A stretch of DNA of 64,000 nucleotides, from positions 10,896-74,895 of the forward strand of contig DASZHA010000009.1 of assembly GCA_035938265.1 (NCBI GenBank), in the 5' to 3' direction. How positions within the stretch are numbered: the first letter of the stretch is position 1; each line of letters begins with the position of its first letter. This document shows positions 44,448 to 55,616 of the stretch, in pieces. The notes under the pieces were generated by a model. It did no database searches. It was not told where the DNA came from and saw only the letters and a program-made list of their open reading frames with translations. Made by a program: the position numbers and the translations under genes. The stretch is from DASZHA01 sp035938265 (GTDB lineage Bacteria > Chloroflexota > Dormibacteria > DASZGP01).

Positions 44448-44936
44448 GTGCAGATCAAGTTCCGGCTGCCGGTCGACGACAGCCCTGACATCCTGCTGGT
44501 GCACTCGCCCTGGACCAGCAGGAGCCAGGTTTTCGTCGATGGCGCCGAGGTGCGGGGCGAGCGGAGGGGCCGGGTGCGCTACTTCCGGCTCAGGCTGCCC
44601 GATGGCGCCGCCGCCGAGCTGCAGCTGAAGAACACCGGCATCGACGTCCTCCCGCGGGGCACCCTGGTCTTCGGCGACCCGCCCAAATCGGTCGCCGTCA
44701 GCCTGGCGCGAGCCCTGGCCTGGTGGGAGTACCTGCTCTGTGGCCTGCCGTTGCTGCTGGCGCCGGCGAGCGGAATCGTCGGCGGAATCGTTGGAGCTTT
44801 GGGCGCGTACCTCAACTTGTTGGTGATGCGCAGCGGGCTGGCGCCGCCCTTGAGGGTGCTTGCCGCTTTGGGGGTACTGCTGACCGCGACGGTGATCGTA
44901 ATTTCGATAAGTCTCATCGCTGGAGGGGGGCGCTAG
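44448..44936 (+). CDS. Small membrane-anchored protein of unknown function
   Basis: A 162-residue protein: a soluble beta-rich N-terminal half (1-85, starting MQIKFRLPVDDSPDILLVHS, with FVDGAEVRGERRG) followed by two hydrophobic helices (about 92-128 and 135-158). It resembles small bacterial membrane proteins with a periplasmic or cytoplasmic beta domain, but I do not recognise a family. The GTG start has a -10-like box six bases upstream. It is divergent from uvrC and ends five bases before the uvrA stop on the other strand. Confidence 0.65.
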   Translation: MQIKFRLPVDDSPDILLVHSPWTSRSQVFVDGAEVRGERRGRVRYFRLRLPDGAAAELQLKNTGIDVLPRGTLVFGDPPKSVAVSLARALAWWEYLLCGLPLLLAPASGIVGGIVGALGAYLNLLVMRSGLAPPLRVLAALGVLLTATVIVISISLIAGGGR

Positions 44937-44941
44937 GCGGG

Positions 44942-47836
<2,895 letters not shown>

Positions 47837-47842
47837 TAGGAA

Positions 47843-47848
47843 ACGTTA
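47843..47848 (-). promoter_or_regulatory. -10-like box of uvrA, leaderless start
   Basis: TAACGT on the minus strand ends six bases before the uvrA GTG (47836). It matches the TANNNT pattern seen before other leaderless candidates in the window. Confidence 0.4.
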
Positions 47849-47918
47849 ACCTGGAGGCGACGCGGCACCTTCCAAGTTTATGAGGGGCAGCGGCACAGGG
47901 CGGCCTGCGCCGCCGGGG

Positions 47919-48722
47919 TCAGTGGACCAGCAAACGCCAGCGCCAGCCGAGGCGGTGGGTGATGTATCGCACCAATGAGGCCATCGTCTTGAGGCCGTAG
48001 ACCAGGCTGACCCGGAAGTTGACCGAGGAGGCCTCGGCGAAGTAGCGGGTCTCCACCGGCACGTCGACGGCCTTGAAGCCGAAGGCGGCAGCCTGGATAA
48101 GGACCTGGGTGTCGAAGACGAAGTCGTTGGAGTTCCGGAGGAAGGGGACAGTCTCCAGGAACTGCCGGCTGTAGGCGCGGTACCCAGAGTGGTACTCGGT
48201 GAGGCGGAGGCCGAGGACGGCGTTCTCACAGGCCGTGAGGAACCGGTTCGCGATTCGCTTCCACCAGGGCATGCCACCGAGCCGGGCCTGGCCGGGTCGG
48301 GCAAACCGGGAGCCCAGGACCAGGTCGGCCTCACCGCGCCGGATGACATCGATCATCTGGCCCAGGATCTTGGGATCGTACTGACCGTCGGGGTGGAGCA
48401 TGACCACCACGCCTGCGCCAAGGCGGAGGGCCTCCATGTAGCAGGTCTTCTGGTTGCCTCCATAGCCGACGTTGTGCGGGTGCTCGACGACCACGATGGG
48501 CAGCGAGCGCGCGACCGCCACCGTCTCGTCGCCACTGGCGTCATCAACCAGGATCACGTGGTCCGCGACCCCGTCAGGGATGTCGACAAAGGTGGAGGCG
48601 AGCGTCAACGCGGCGTTGTACGCCGGCATCACGACGATCGCAGGACCGGGAGAACGGTCGGGATCCGGCTGGCGGTCAAGGTGTAGCACCACCTCGACTT
48701 CCGGCACCCGCAGAGCCGTCAC
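47919..48722 (-). CDS. Family 2 glycosyltransferase (dolichyl/polyprenyl-phosphate sugar synthase-like)
   Basis: About 267 residues of a GT-A fold enzyme: AIVVMPAYNAALTLAST, HVILVDDASGDETVAVA (nucleotide-binding Asp), VVVEHPHNVGYGGNQKT, VVMLHPDGQYDPKIL (metal-binding DxD-like DGQ) and LVLGSRFA. The order is typical of DPM1/DPG-type enzymes that load a sugar onto a polyprenyl phosphate, which would supply GT-C enzymes like its neighbours. No C-terminal membrane helices are obvious. The start is uncertain; the GTG at 48722 was chosen because the conserved domain begins soon after. It follows the GT-C-like gene by 106 bases. Confidence 0.85.
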   Translation of the reverse strand: MTALRVPEVEVVLHLDRQPDPDRSPGPAIVVMPAYNAALTLASTFVDIPDGVADHVILVDDASGDETVAVARSLPIVVVEHPHNVGYGGNQKTCYMEALRLGAGVVVMLHPDGQYDPKILGQMIDVIRRGEADLVLGSRFARPGQARLGGMPWWKRIANRFLTACENAVLGLRLTEYHSGYRAYSRQFLETVPFLRNSNDFVFDTQVLIQAAAFGFKAVDVPVETRYFAEASSVNFRVSLVYGLKTMASLVRYITHRLGWRWRLLVH

Positions 48723-48828
48723 CAGCCTGCCGTCCTGCTCTGGAGCGTGTACGGGGTCATCGACCGCACCATAACCTGCGAGGTGGCGGCTGGAAAGGGG
48801 TTTACACGCGCCTGTCGCAGGAATGGAA

Positions 48829-50475
48829 CTATGGCAGGCGGCGGAAGGCGTCCTCCATGGCAGCCGCACTCGGACAATCGGACGGCGCGCCCAGGCAGAC
48901 GATCACAACCTTGCCCGGCGCCGTCGACTGCCAGGCCGCGCCTGGTCGAGGGTCGCCGGGGCCCGCCAGCTCGAGGCCTAGGGCGGGGTCGGGCACGGTG
49001 GCGTTGACGATCTCGGCGGCGGAGTGGCCGGTGGCCATCTGCGAGGTCGTGGCAACGTAGGTGCCGGTGGCCTCGTACCCGGCCTGCACACGCTCAGGGG
49101 CGACCAGCGTGTACGCCACGCGAGCTGCGCGGTCGACCGCGTTCTGCCACGCGATGTAGTCCGCCTGGGCAGGAATGAAGTAGGCGACCCCGATGGCCAT
49201 CAGCGCCAGAGCCCAGGCTTTCCTCGCCAGCGCCAGGCGGCGGGACGGCCGCGGCCGGGTCGCTGCGAAGGCGCAGAGCAACGGCACCAGCGGCGCCACC
49301 ACCGCCAGGTAGTAGCGGTCCAACGGCGTCGTGAACCAGATCGGCGGGATGTGGGCCACGGCGACAACGGTCAGCAGCGCGCCGTCCGGCCCCAGGGCCC
49401 GGGTGTTCCAGATGTCGCGTCGCCAAATCAGGACCATGGCCAGGCAGACCGTGCAGACCACCTGGAGGGCCAGCATCGCGGCAATTGGAACCAGCGTGGG
49501 TTTGTTCCCGGGCAGGTGAATGGGCCCCAAGCCCCAGACGCCGAAGACATTGCCGGGCCAGATCACGGCACGGAAGTAGAAGGTCCAGACCAACACGCTG
49601 GCGAGGCCCGCCGCGCCAAGAATTGCGGCGCCCACCGTGAACGGGTCGAATCGGCGATCCGACTCTATGTGACCTCGCAGCAGCGCCACCAGCAGGGGCA
49701 CCAGCAGGAGGCTGAGGAAGGGCCCGAACAGCGTCACCGCGCCCACCACGATGGCGGGGGTGGTGCTCCGGGTCCCGGTCCGCACCTGGCCCGCCACCGG
49801 GCTGGCCAAGCCGATCACGAAGGGGAAGGCGATGGCAGCGGCGGCTGCCACCGTGGTCGCCGCCAGCCAGGCCCACTCCCGCCCGCTCACCGTCCGGTGT
49901 CGCCGGGCGACCAACAGGCCGGCGCCGAGGCCGAGCGGCAGGACGACCCCGTGCTGCCGCTGCAGCGTCGCCATCACCACCAACACCAGGAACACCGGTG
50001 CCCCCCTCCCCTCCTTGACCCATCGCTGGCCTGCCACCAGGGCGGCCAACATCAGGCCGATGTAGCCGATGTCGCTGGTGAAGCCGGCGGCCACCGACAG
50101 CGCCACTGGGCTCGTCATCAGCAGGGTGCCCGAGACCGCGCTCCAAAAGCGATCGGCGCCCCGGCGGGCGGCCAGCACGTGGGACGACGCGCCGGCAAGG
50201 ATGGCAAACGGGATGACCGTCAGCCGGTAGAAGCGGGGATCGACCCCGGCCAGTGCCAGCGGCGCCGCCGCCAGGAGCTGGTCGAGGGACACCGGCAGCA
50301 CTCCCGGCCAGAGTTTGAGGCCGGCGCCGGCGCGCAGCTCCATGAGGGGGAAGCGGAACTCCCACTCGTCGCTGAGGGCCACGCCGGTGGCGAGGTCGAA
50401 GTACACCACCAGCACCACCGCCACGGCGCCAATGGCAAGCGGCAGCAGGAAGGCGCGGCCTCGAAGGACCCCCAA
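48829..50475 (-). CDS. Polytopic membrane protein, GT-C glycosyltransferase-like
   Basis: A 548-residue protein with about eleven hydrophobic helices and a soluble C-terminal region of about 110 residues. The first extracytoplasmic loop has LSDEWEFRFPLMEL, an acidic pair in the position of the catalytic Asp of GT-C enzymes, and a later loop has TTPLDRYYLAVVAPLVPLL. These suggest transfer from a lipid-linked sugar on the outer face of the membrane; the acceptor is unknown. The start appears to be TTG at 50475, 11 bases after the uvrB stop, so it is probably co-transcribed with uvrB. It could also be a sugar-polymer ligase or an inactive relative. Confidence 0.7.
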   Translation of the reverse strand: MGVLRGRAFLLPLAIGAVAVVLVVYFDLATGVALSDEWEFRFPLMELRAGAGLKLWPGVLPVSLDQLLAAAPLALAGVDPRFYRLTVIPFAILAGASSHVLAARRGADRFWSAVSGTLLMTSPVALSVAAGFTSDIGYIGLMLAALVAGQRWVKEGRGAPVFLVLVVMATLQRQHGVVLPLGLGAGLLVARRHRTVSGREWAWLAATTVAAAAAIAFPFVIGLASPVAGQVRTGTRSTTPAIVVGAVTLFGPFLSLLLVPLLVALLRGHIESDRRFDPFTVGAAILGAAGLASVLVWTFYFRAVIWPGNVFGVWGLGPIHLPGNKPTLVPIAAMLALQVVCTVCLAMVLIWRRDIWNTRALGPDGALLTVVAVAHIPPIWFTTPLDRYYLAVVAPLVPLLCAFAATRPRPSRRLALARKAWALALMAIGVAYFIPAQADYIAWQNAVDRAARVAYTLVAPERVQAGYEATGTYVATTSQMATGHSAAEIVNATVPDPALGLELAGPGDPRPGAAWQSTAPGKVVIVCLGAPSDCPSAAAMEDAFRRLP

Positions 50476-50486
50476 GCGGTGAACCG

Positions 50487-52571
50487 TCAGCGCCTGCGGG
50501 GGCCGCCTCGCCGGTAGCCGAAGCTCCGGCCGGTGCTTCGCGGTGACTCCGAGCGGGCACCCGCGGCGGCCGGCTCTCCTGCTGGCTTCGGCTCGCTGTC
50601 CTCGTTGAGCGCCTTGCGCAGGTCGATCAGCTGGTCACGGAGCATGGCCGCCTTCTCGAACTGCAGCTCCCGGGCGGCCCGGCCCATGTCGCGCTCCAAC
50701 CGGCGGGCGAGCCGGATGACTTCGTCGGGCGGCATCCCCGCCACTGCCTCGTACTGGGCGACCTCTTCGGCCACCTGCTGCTTGTGGGTCTCGATGTTGT
50801 AGATCGCCTTCTTGATCGAGGCCGCGGTGATGCCGTGCTCCTGGTTGTACGCCACCTGCGCCGCCCGCCGGCGGTCGGTCTCGTAGATGGCCTTCTCCAT
50901 CGCCTCGGAGCGCGTGTCGGCATACATGATGACGCGGCCCTCGAGGTGGCGGGCCGCCCGCCCGATGGTCTGGATCAGCGACCGGTAGCCGCGCAGGTAG
51001 CCCTCCTTGTCGGCGTCGAGGATGGCGATGAAGGCGACCTCGGGCAGGTCCAGACCCTCTCGCAGCAGGTTGATGCCGACGAGGACGTCGAAGTTGCCCA
51101 GCCGCAGGTCGCGGAGGATGTCGACGCGCTCCAGGGTGTCGATGTCGGAGTGGAGGTAGTTGACCCGGAAGTCCATCTCCTTGAGGTACTCGGTGAGGTC
51201 CTCGGCCATCCGCTTGGTCAGGGTCGTGATCAGGGTGCGGTTGCCGGCCGCAATCTCCTTGCGCAGCTCGGCTACCAGGTCGTCGATCTGGCCCTCGGTG
51301 CCGCGCACCTCCACGGCGGGGTCGATCAGGCCCGTGGGCCGGACGATCTGCTCCACCCGGTTCCCCGATCGCCTCTCCTCGTACTCTCCCGGGGTGGCGC
51401 TGGTGTAGATCAGCTGCGTCACCCGCTCGTTCCACTCGTTGAAGTCCAGCGGTCGGTTGTCGAGCGCGGACGGCAGCCGGAAGCCGTACTCCACCAGCGG
51501 GACCTTGCGACTGCGGTCGCCGCCGTACATGCCGCCAATCTGGGGGATCGCGACGTGGCTCTCGTCTACCACGATCAGCGCATCGGGCGGCAGGTAGTCC
51601 ATCAGCGTGTAAGGCGCCTGGCCGGGCAGCCGGCCCGACAGGTGGCGGGAGTAGTTCTCGATCCCGGCGCACGTCCCCGTCTCCCGCATCATCTCGAGGT
51701 CGAACATGGTGCGCTGGCGAAGGCGCTGCGACTCCAGCAGCCTGCCCTGCTGGTCGAAGAAAGCGCAGCGCTCCTCGAGCTCGGCCTCGATCTCCCCAAG
51801 GGCGATTCGCATCTTGGCCTGGCTGGTGATGTACTGCCCCGCCGGGAAGAGCCGCAGTTGGTCCTTCTCGCCCAGGATCTCGCCAGTGAGAGGGTCGAAC
51901 TCGAGGATGCGCTCGACCTCGTCGCCGAAGAACTGGAGCCGGGTGGCGATCTCCTCGTACGCCGGCTGGATGTCAACGGTGTCCCCACGGACGCGGAAGC
52001 GGGAGCGGCCGAAATCGGTGTCGTGGCGCTCGTACTGCAGCTGCACCAGGTGGCGCTGGAGGATGTCGCGGCGCATCGACTCACCCTTGCTCAGCTCCAT
52101 CGACTCGCCCAGCCAGTCCTCGGGAGCGCCGATGCCGTAGATGCAGGAGACGCTCGCCACCACGATCACGTCACGCCGTGTCAGGAGCGCCCGCATGGCG
52201 CTGGTGCGGAGACGGTCGATCTCGTCGTTGCGCGTTGAGTCCTTCTCGATATAGGTGTCGGTGCGGGGGATGTAGGCCTCCGGCTGGTAGTAGTCGTAGA
52301 AGCTGACGAAGTACTCCACGGCGTTGTGGGGGAAGAACTCGCGGAACTCCGAGCACAGCTGCGCCGCCAGCGTCTTGTTCGGCGACATGACCAGCGTTGG
52401 CCGCTTCGTCTCCTGGATGACGTTGGCCACGGTGAAGGTCTTGCCACTGCCGGTGACCCCCATGAGGGTCTGCTCGCGCTCACCGCCGAGCACGCCCTCG
52501 ACCAGGCCGGCGATGGCGCGCGGCTGGTCACCCGAGGGCTGGTAGGGGGCTTCGAGACGGAAGTCAGACAT
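50487..52571 (-). CDS. uvrB: Excinuclease ABC subunit B
   Basis: Helicase-like damage verification subunit. The 694 residues show Walker A LMGVTGSGKTFTVANV, the DNA-clamping beta-hairpin YDYYQPEAYIPRTDTYIEKD, motif II VVDESHVAIPQIGGMYGGDR, EGLDLPEVAFIAILDADKEG and TIGRAARHLEG. The C-terminal UVR motif around RLERDMGRAARELQFEKAA binds UvrC. A disordered Glu/Pro/Ser-rich tail of about 35 residues ends the protein. The ATG at 52571 has no strong ribosome site; upstream lies a 69-base divergent gap. Confidence 0.97.
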   Translation of the reverse strand: MSDFRLEAPYQPSGDQPRAIAGLVEGVLGGEREQTLMGVTGSGKTFTVANVIQETKRPTLVMSPNKTLAAQLCSEFREFFPHNAVEYFVSFYDYYQPEAYIPRTDTYIEKDSTRNDEIDRLRTSAMRALLTRRDVIVVASVSCIYGIGAPEDWLGESMELSKGESMRRDILQRHLVQLQYERHDTDFGRSRFRVRGDTVDIQPAYEEIATRLQFFGDEVERILEFDPLTGEILGEKDQLRLFPAGQYITSQAKMRIALGEIEAELEERCAFFDQQGRLLESQRLRQRTMFDLEMMRETGTCAGIENYSRHLSGRLPGQAPYTLMDYLPPDALIVVDESHVAIPQIGGMYGGDRSRKVPLVEYGFRLPSALDNRPLDFNEWNERVTQLIYTSATPGEYEERRSGNRVEQIVRPTGLIDPAVEVRGTEGQIDDLVAELRKEIAAGNRTLITTLTKRMAEDLTEYLKEMDFRVNYLHSDIDTLERVDILRDLRLGNFDVLVGINLLREGLDLPEVAFIAILDADKEGYLRGYRSLIQTIGRAARHLEGRVIMYADTRSEAMEKAIYETDRRRAAQVAYNQEHGITAASIKKAIYNIETHKQQVAEEVAQYEAVAGMPPDEVIRLARRLERDMGRAARELQFEKAAMLRDQLIDLRKALNEDSEPKPAGEPAAAGARSESPRSTGRSFGYRRGGPRRR

Positions 52572-52640
52572 GGTTTGAAAGAAGCCTAGGGCATCGGTGA
52601 GAACTCGATCAGGGCAATTGATGCCCCATCCTTTGTACCC

Positions 52641-53099
52641 GTGAACGACGACGGCAAGCCTGCCCGGCGGCTCGGCGGCCCGGTCGGCGTCGCCGCCATC
52701 GCGGTGCTGCTGGCCTGGGCCACGCGGAGCGTGGTCGTCGAGGGGCTGGCGATCTACGGCGCAGGGGCTCCGCCCGCCCCGTGGTCCAGCGCTGCCCAGG
52801 CGACACAGGTGGACCCGCTCCAGGGTGCGCTGACATCGCTGGCCGACAGGCTCCCGCCCGGCGCCACCGTCAACGTCGCCGCGCCTACCGCCGACCAGCC
52901 GACCGCCGAGTACTGGGCAACCTACTTCCTGTTTCCCCGACGCGTGCGCATTACGGAGACGCCGACCCTCGATACCCCCGGGTTGGTGATCGTCAACGCC
53001 CCCGAGCGGCCAGCGACGCCGGCGGGCTACCAGGAGGTCGTCGCGGTGCGACAGGATCCCGGCTGGCTGGCCGCCTTCGTGCGGGTTGCTGGACCATGA
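52641..53099 (+). CDS. Single-span membrane protein of unknown function
   Basis: A 152-residue protein: one N-terminal hydrophobic helix (VGVAAIAVLLAWATRSVVV, about 15-33) followed by an extracytoplasmic-looking domain with YWATYFLFPRRVRITETP. I do not recognise the family. It overlaps the next gene, a GT-C-like protein, as ATGA, so the two are translationally coupled. This region resembles the soluble C-terminal region of the GT-C-like protein at 48829 in general character (short, secreted, Ala/Pro rich), suggesting a split accessory domain; this is speculation. Confidence 0.65.
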   Translation: MNDDGKPARRLGGPVGVAAIAVLLAWATRSVVVEGLAIYGAGAPPAPWSSAAQATQVDPLQGALTSLADRLPPGATVNVAAPTADQPTAEYWATYFLFPRRVRITETPTLDTPGLVIVNAPERPATPAGYQEVVAVRQDPGWLAAFVRVAGP

Positions 53100-54502
53100 C
53101 CGCGCCCCTCCTCCTGGCAGCAGCAGCCGTCTACTTCCTGGTCGCTACCGGCGTTGGCCTGTTGTTGCTGCGCCTGGCGGGCTGGGACGGCTCGCGGCTG
53201 GCGCCCGCGGTGGCGCCCGCGTTCGGCGCTGCCGGCCTCGGCCTCCAGCTCTGGGCTTTCGGCTTGGTAGGGATCCCCTGGAACGCGCTGACGCTGCTGG
53301 GGCCGTGGGTGATCGTTGGACTGCTCTTCATGCCGCGGCTGGTCCGTATGCTGTCCCGCGCCCCGGCGTGGCTGCGCGCCGCGCCACGTCCGAACTGGGC
53401 CTGGCTGCCTCTTGGCCTGGCCGCGCTGCTCGTGCTTCCCGAGCTGTCGGCGGTCGTACTCCGACCAGTGGTGGGCAACGACGCCATCGCCATCTGGCTG
53501 ATGCGGGCGCGCGTCTTCCAGGACCTCGGGCGGGTCGACCTCCGCGGGCTCACCGCGCCCTCGCGCCACCCGGACTACCCGCCGTTGTTCAGCCTGATGA
53601 CCAACTCAACGTGGGTGGTCACGGGAGGAATCTCGCAACAGCTGGCCAAGGCCACAAACGGGGTACTCCTGCTCGCTGTGGCGTGGGCGATCTACCGCGC
53701 GTTCCGGCCAGTCGGTGGGCCCCTGCTGGCCGGGATCGGGGTCCTGGCCTTCGTGGCGTTGCCGTCGTTCGACCCCTGGCTGTACTCCGGCTACTACCTG
53801 GGTTACGCCGACTTCGCGGCGGGGTGCTGGATGGCCCTGTCGGCGCTGGCGCTCTACACCTGGCTCCGGGCTGGGGAGTCCATCGACCTGGCGCTGGCGG
53901 TGACGGCGGCGATCGTGGCGGCACTGACGAAAAACGAGGGGTTGCCATTTCTGCTTGCGCTGGCCGCCGTCGTCGTCTTCTTCCGGCGGCGACTCCCGGG
54001 GACCCGGCTCCTCGCCGTGATGCCGGTGGCCATACCGGGGGCGTTCCTGGTGGGCTGGCGTGCGACAGTGCTGCTCCAAGGTTATGGGGACCAGCAGCTG
54101 CAGGGGGTGTCGCTGGCCAACCTGGAGCCTGGGCTGCTGGCCTCGCGGGCGGTGCACATCGCCGATTTCGCCCTGCACCTGCTCGACGTCATCAGGGTCG
54201 ACTACGGCTGGGTGGTGCTGGCCGGCCTCGTGACCCTGGAGCTGGCCCTCGTCAGCCGCAACATCCTGGCCCGGGCGTTGATCGTGCTGGTGGTGCTCCA
54301 GGCGGCAGCCTACCTGGCGGTCTACCTCCTGGCGCCAGGCGACATCGACTACTGGCTCAACACCTCGGCCGACCGCCTCACGGTGCAGCTCCTGCCCCTG
54401 GTCCTGGTCGCCCTGCTGAGCGCGGTGGCCCCCCTGACGCGAAACCTGGGCAGCCGGACCGCTGTGCAGAGCGTCGCCGCCGACCAGGCATCGCCAGCTT
54501 AG
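53096..54502 (+). CDS. Polytopic membrane protein, GT-C glycosyltransferase-like
   Basis: A 468-residue protein with about eleven to twelve hydrophobic helices. The long first loop contains VVGNDAIAIWLMRARVFQD and SRHPDYPPLFSLMTN. The acidic ND pair and the HPDYPP motif are typical of GT39/GT83-like GT-C transferases. LTKNEGLPFLLALAAVV is a common cytosolic segment in this group. Function as a lipid-linked-sugar-dependent transferase is inferred; donor and acceptor are unknown. ATG at 53096 is coupled to the preceding small gene. Confidence 0.75.
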   Translation: MTAPLLLAAAAVYFLVATGVGLLLLRLAGWDGSRLAPAVAPAFGAAGLGLQLWAFGLVGIPWNALTLLGPWVIVGLLFMPRLVRMLSRAPAWLRAAPRPNWAWLPLGLAALLVLPELSAVVLRPVVGNDAIAIWLMRARVFQDLGRVDLRGLTAPSRHPDYPPLFSLMTNSTWVVTGGISQQLAKATNGVLLLAVAWAIYRAFRPVGGPLLAGIGVLAFVALPSFDPWLYSGYYLGYADFAAGCWMALSALALYTWLRAGESIDLALAVTAAIVAALTKNEGLPFLLALAAVVVFFRRRLPGTRLLAVMPVAIPGAFLVGWRATVLLQGYGDQQLQGVSLANLEPGLLASRAVHIADFALHLLDVIRVDYGWVVLAGLVTLELALVSRNILARALIVLVVLQAAAYLAVYLLAPGDIDYWLNTSADRLTVQLLPLVLVALLSAVAPLTRNLGSRTAVQSVAADQASPA

Positions 54503-54503
54503 C

Positions 54504-54509
54504 TATAAA
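54504..54509 (+). promoter_or_regulatory. -10-like box before the ABC ATPase gene
   Basis: TATAAA ends seven bases before the ATG at 54517, directly after the stop codon of the upstream gene. No ribosome site is obvious. Confidence 0.35.
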
Positions 54510-54516
54510 GGTAGTG

Positions 54517-55290
54517 ATGGGCTTGGGTTCGGGGCGCTTCGGCGTGAAGGTCGACAAGGTGTCCAAGGCGCTGGGCGGCCGCCCGGTGATCCGCGATGTC
54601 TCCTTCATCGTGCCGCCGGGCCAGGTCACGGCCCTGATCGGGCCGTCGGGCACGGGCAAGACGACGATGATGCGTCTAATGCTCGGGATCACCCAGCCAG
54701 ACTCCGGGGGGATCGAGGTCGACGGTCGCGATATCACGCGGATGTCGATGGACGCGCTCAACGCCATGCGCAGCGAGGTCGGGGTCCTGGTGGAGGGCGC
54801 TGGGGCGCTCTTCAGCTCGATGACCGTGTTCGACAACGTCGCCTTTCCCCTCAGGCAGATCGGCAGGTTGCCCGAGGCCGAGGTCGCCCGGGTGGCCAAC
54901 GCCCACCTGGAAGAGGTGGGGCTGGCGAACGATGCCCGGAAGATGCCGGAGCAGCTCTCGGTCGGCATGCGGGTCAGGGCCAGCTACGCCCGCGCCACCG
55001 TGTTGCAGCCCAAGATGCTGGTCTTCGACTCCCCCGACCTGGGCATGGACAGCGTCCGCCTGGCGCTGCTCTTCCAGCTAATGGCGGAGGCCAACCAGAA
55101 GCTCGGCTGCACCACGCTGGTGCTGACCCACGACATCGCCGCCGTCTTTCGCATCGCCGACTACGTGGTGCTGATGCGGCAGGGCGAGGTCATCGCCCAC
55201 GGCACCAAGACCGCGATCGAGCAGTCGCCGGACGCCTTCACCCAGCAGTTCATCAACGGGCTGATGGCGGGCCCGATGAAGGCGCTCTAG
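54517..55290 (+). CDS. ABC transporter ATPase, MlaF-like, with degenerate catalytic motifs
   Basis: A 257-residue nucleotide-binding protein closest in layout to the MlaF/Ttg2A group. Walker A (GPSGTGKTTM) and the H-loop (LVLTHD) are intact. The Q-loop reads LVEGAGALF where MlaF-like proteins have LFQSGALF. The signature is LSVGMRVRAS instead of LSGGMRxR. Walker B is MLVFDSPDLGMD, with Ser in place of the catalytic Glu. The protein therefore probably binds ATP but may hydrolyse it poorly. No permease or Mce substrate-binding gene is adjacent. It may be a regulatory or structural NBD, or work with a distant permease. The stop overlaps the cutA stop in a CTAG. Confidence 0.85.
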   Translation: MGLGSGRFGVKVDKVSKALGGRPVIRDVSFIVPPGQVTALIGPSGTGKTTMMRLMLGITQPDSGGIEVDGRDITRMSMDALNAMRSEVGVLVEGAGALFSSMTVFDNVAFPLRQIGRLPEAEVARVANAHLEEVGLANDARKMPEQLSVGMRVRASYARATVLQPKMLVFDSPDLGMDSVRLALLFQLMAEANQKLGCTTLVLTHDIAAVFRIADYVVLMRQGEVIAHGTKTAIEQSPDAFTQQFINGLMAGPMKAL

Positions 55291-55616
55291 CCGACGGAGT
55301 CCTCTAGCCAGCGGGCATAGGGCTCGGGGACGCCGCCCGCATCCAGCACCAGCACCTCCGGCACGTCGTACGGGTGCTCGACCAGCAGGCGCTCCCGGAG
55401 GCGGTCCACGGCGGCAGGTGCCGTCTTGATCAGCAGCAGCTGCTCCTCCTCTTCCACCACCTTGCCCTCCCAGCGGTAGGTCGACCGAGCCGCCGCGACC
55501 GTGGTCACGCACGCCGCCAGCCGTTCGTCAACCAGCAGCCGCCCGATGCGGGCGGCGTCCTCGGCGCTGCCCACCGTGGTCAGGACCAGGGCGGCGTGGT
55601 CAGGCATCGCTTCCAT
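55287..55616 (-). CDS. cutA: Divalent-cation tolerance protein CutA
   Basis: A 109-residue trimeric CutA1-family protein. LVLTTVGSAEDAARIGRLLV, RLAACVTTV, TYRWEGKVVEEEEQLLLIKT and EHPYDVPEVLVL are the family landmarks. The molecular role of CutA is still unclear; copper binding and tolerance were reported in E. coli. ATG 55616 was chosen because a GGAG lies six bases upstream; ATG 55607 and TTG 55628 are possible. The 5' end overlaps the end of the PAP2 gene. Confidence 0.93.
   Translation of the reverse strand: MEAMPDHAALVLTTVGSAEDAARIGRLLVDERLAACVTTVAAARSTYRWEGKVVEEEEQLLLIKTAPAAVDRLRERLLVEHPYDVPEVLVLDAGGVPEPYARWLEDSVG

Noticed and set aside
48723..48769. ATG preceded by TATGGT as a longer start for the GT2 gene
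   Set aside because: That ATG is in another frame and meets a stop codon within about 15 codons, so it cannot start the glycosyltransferase.
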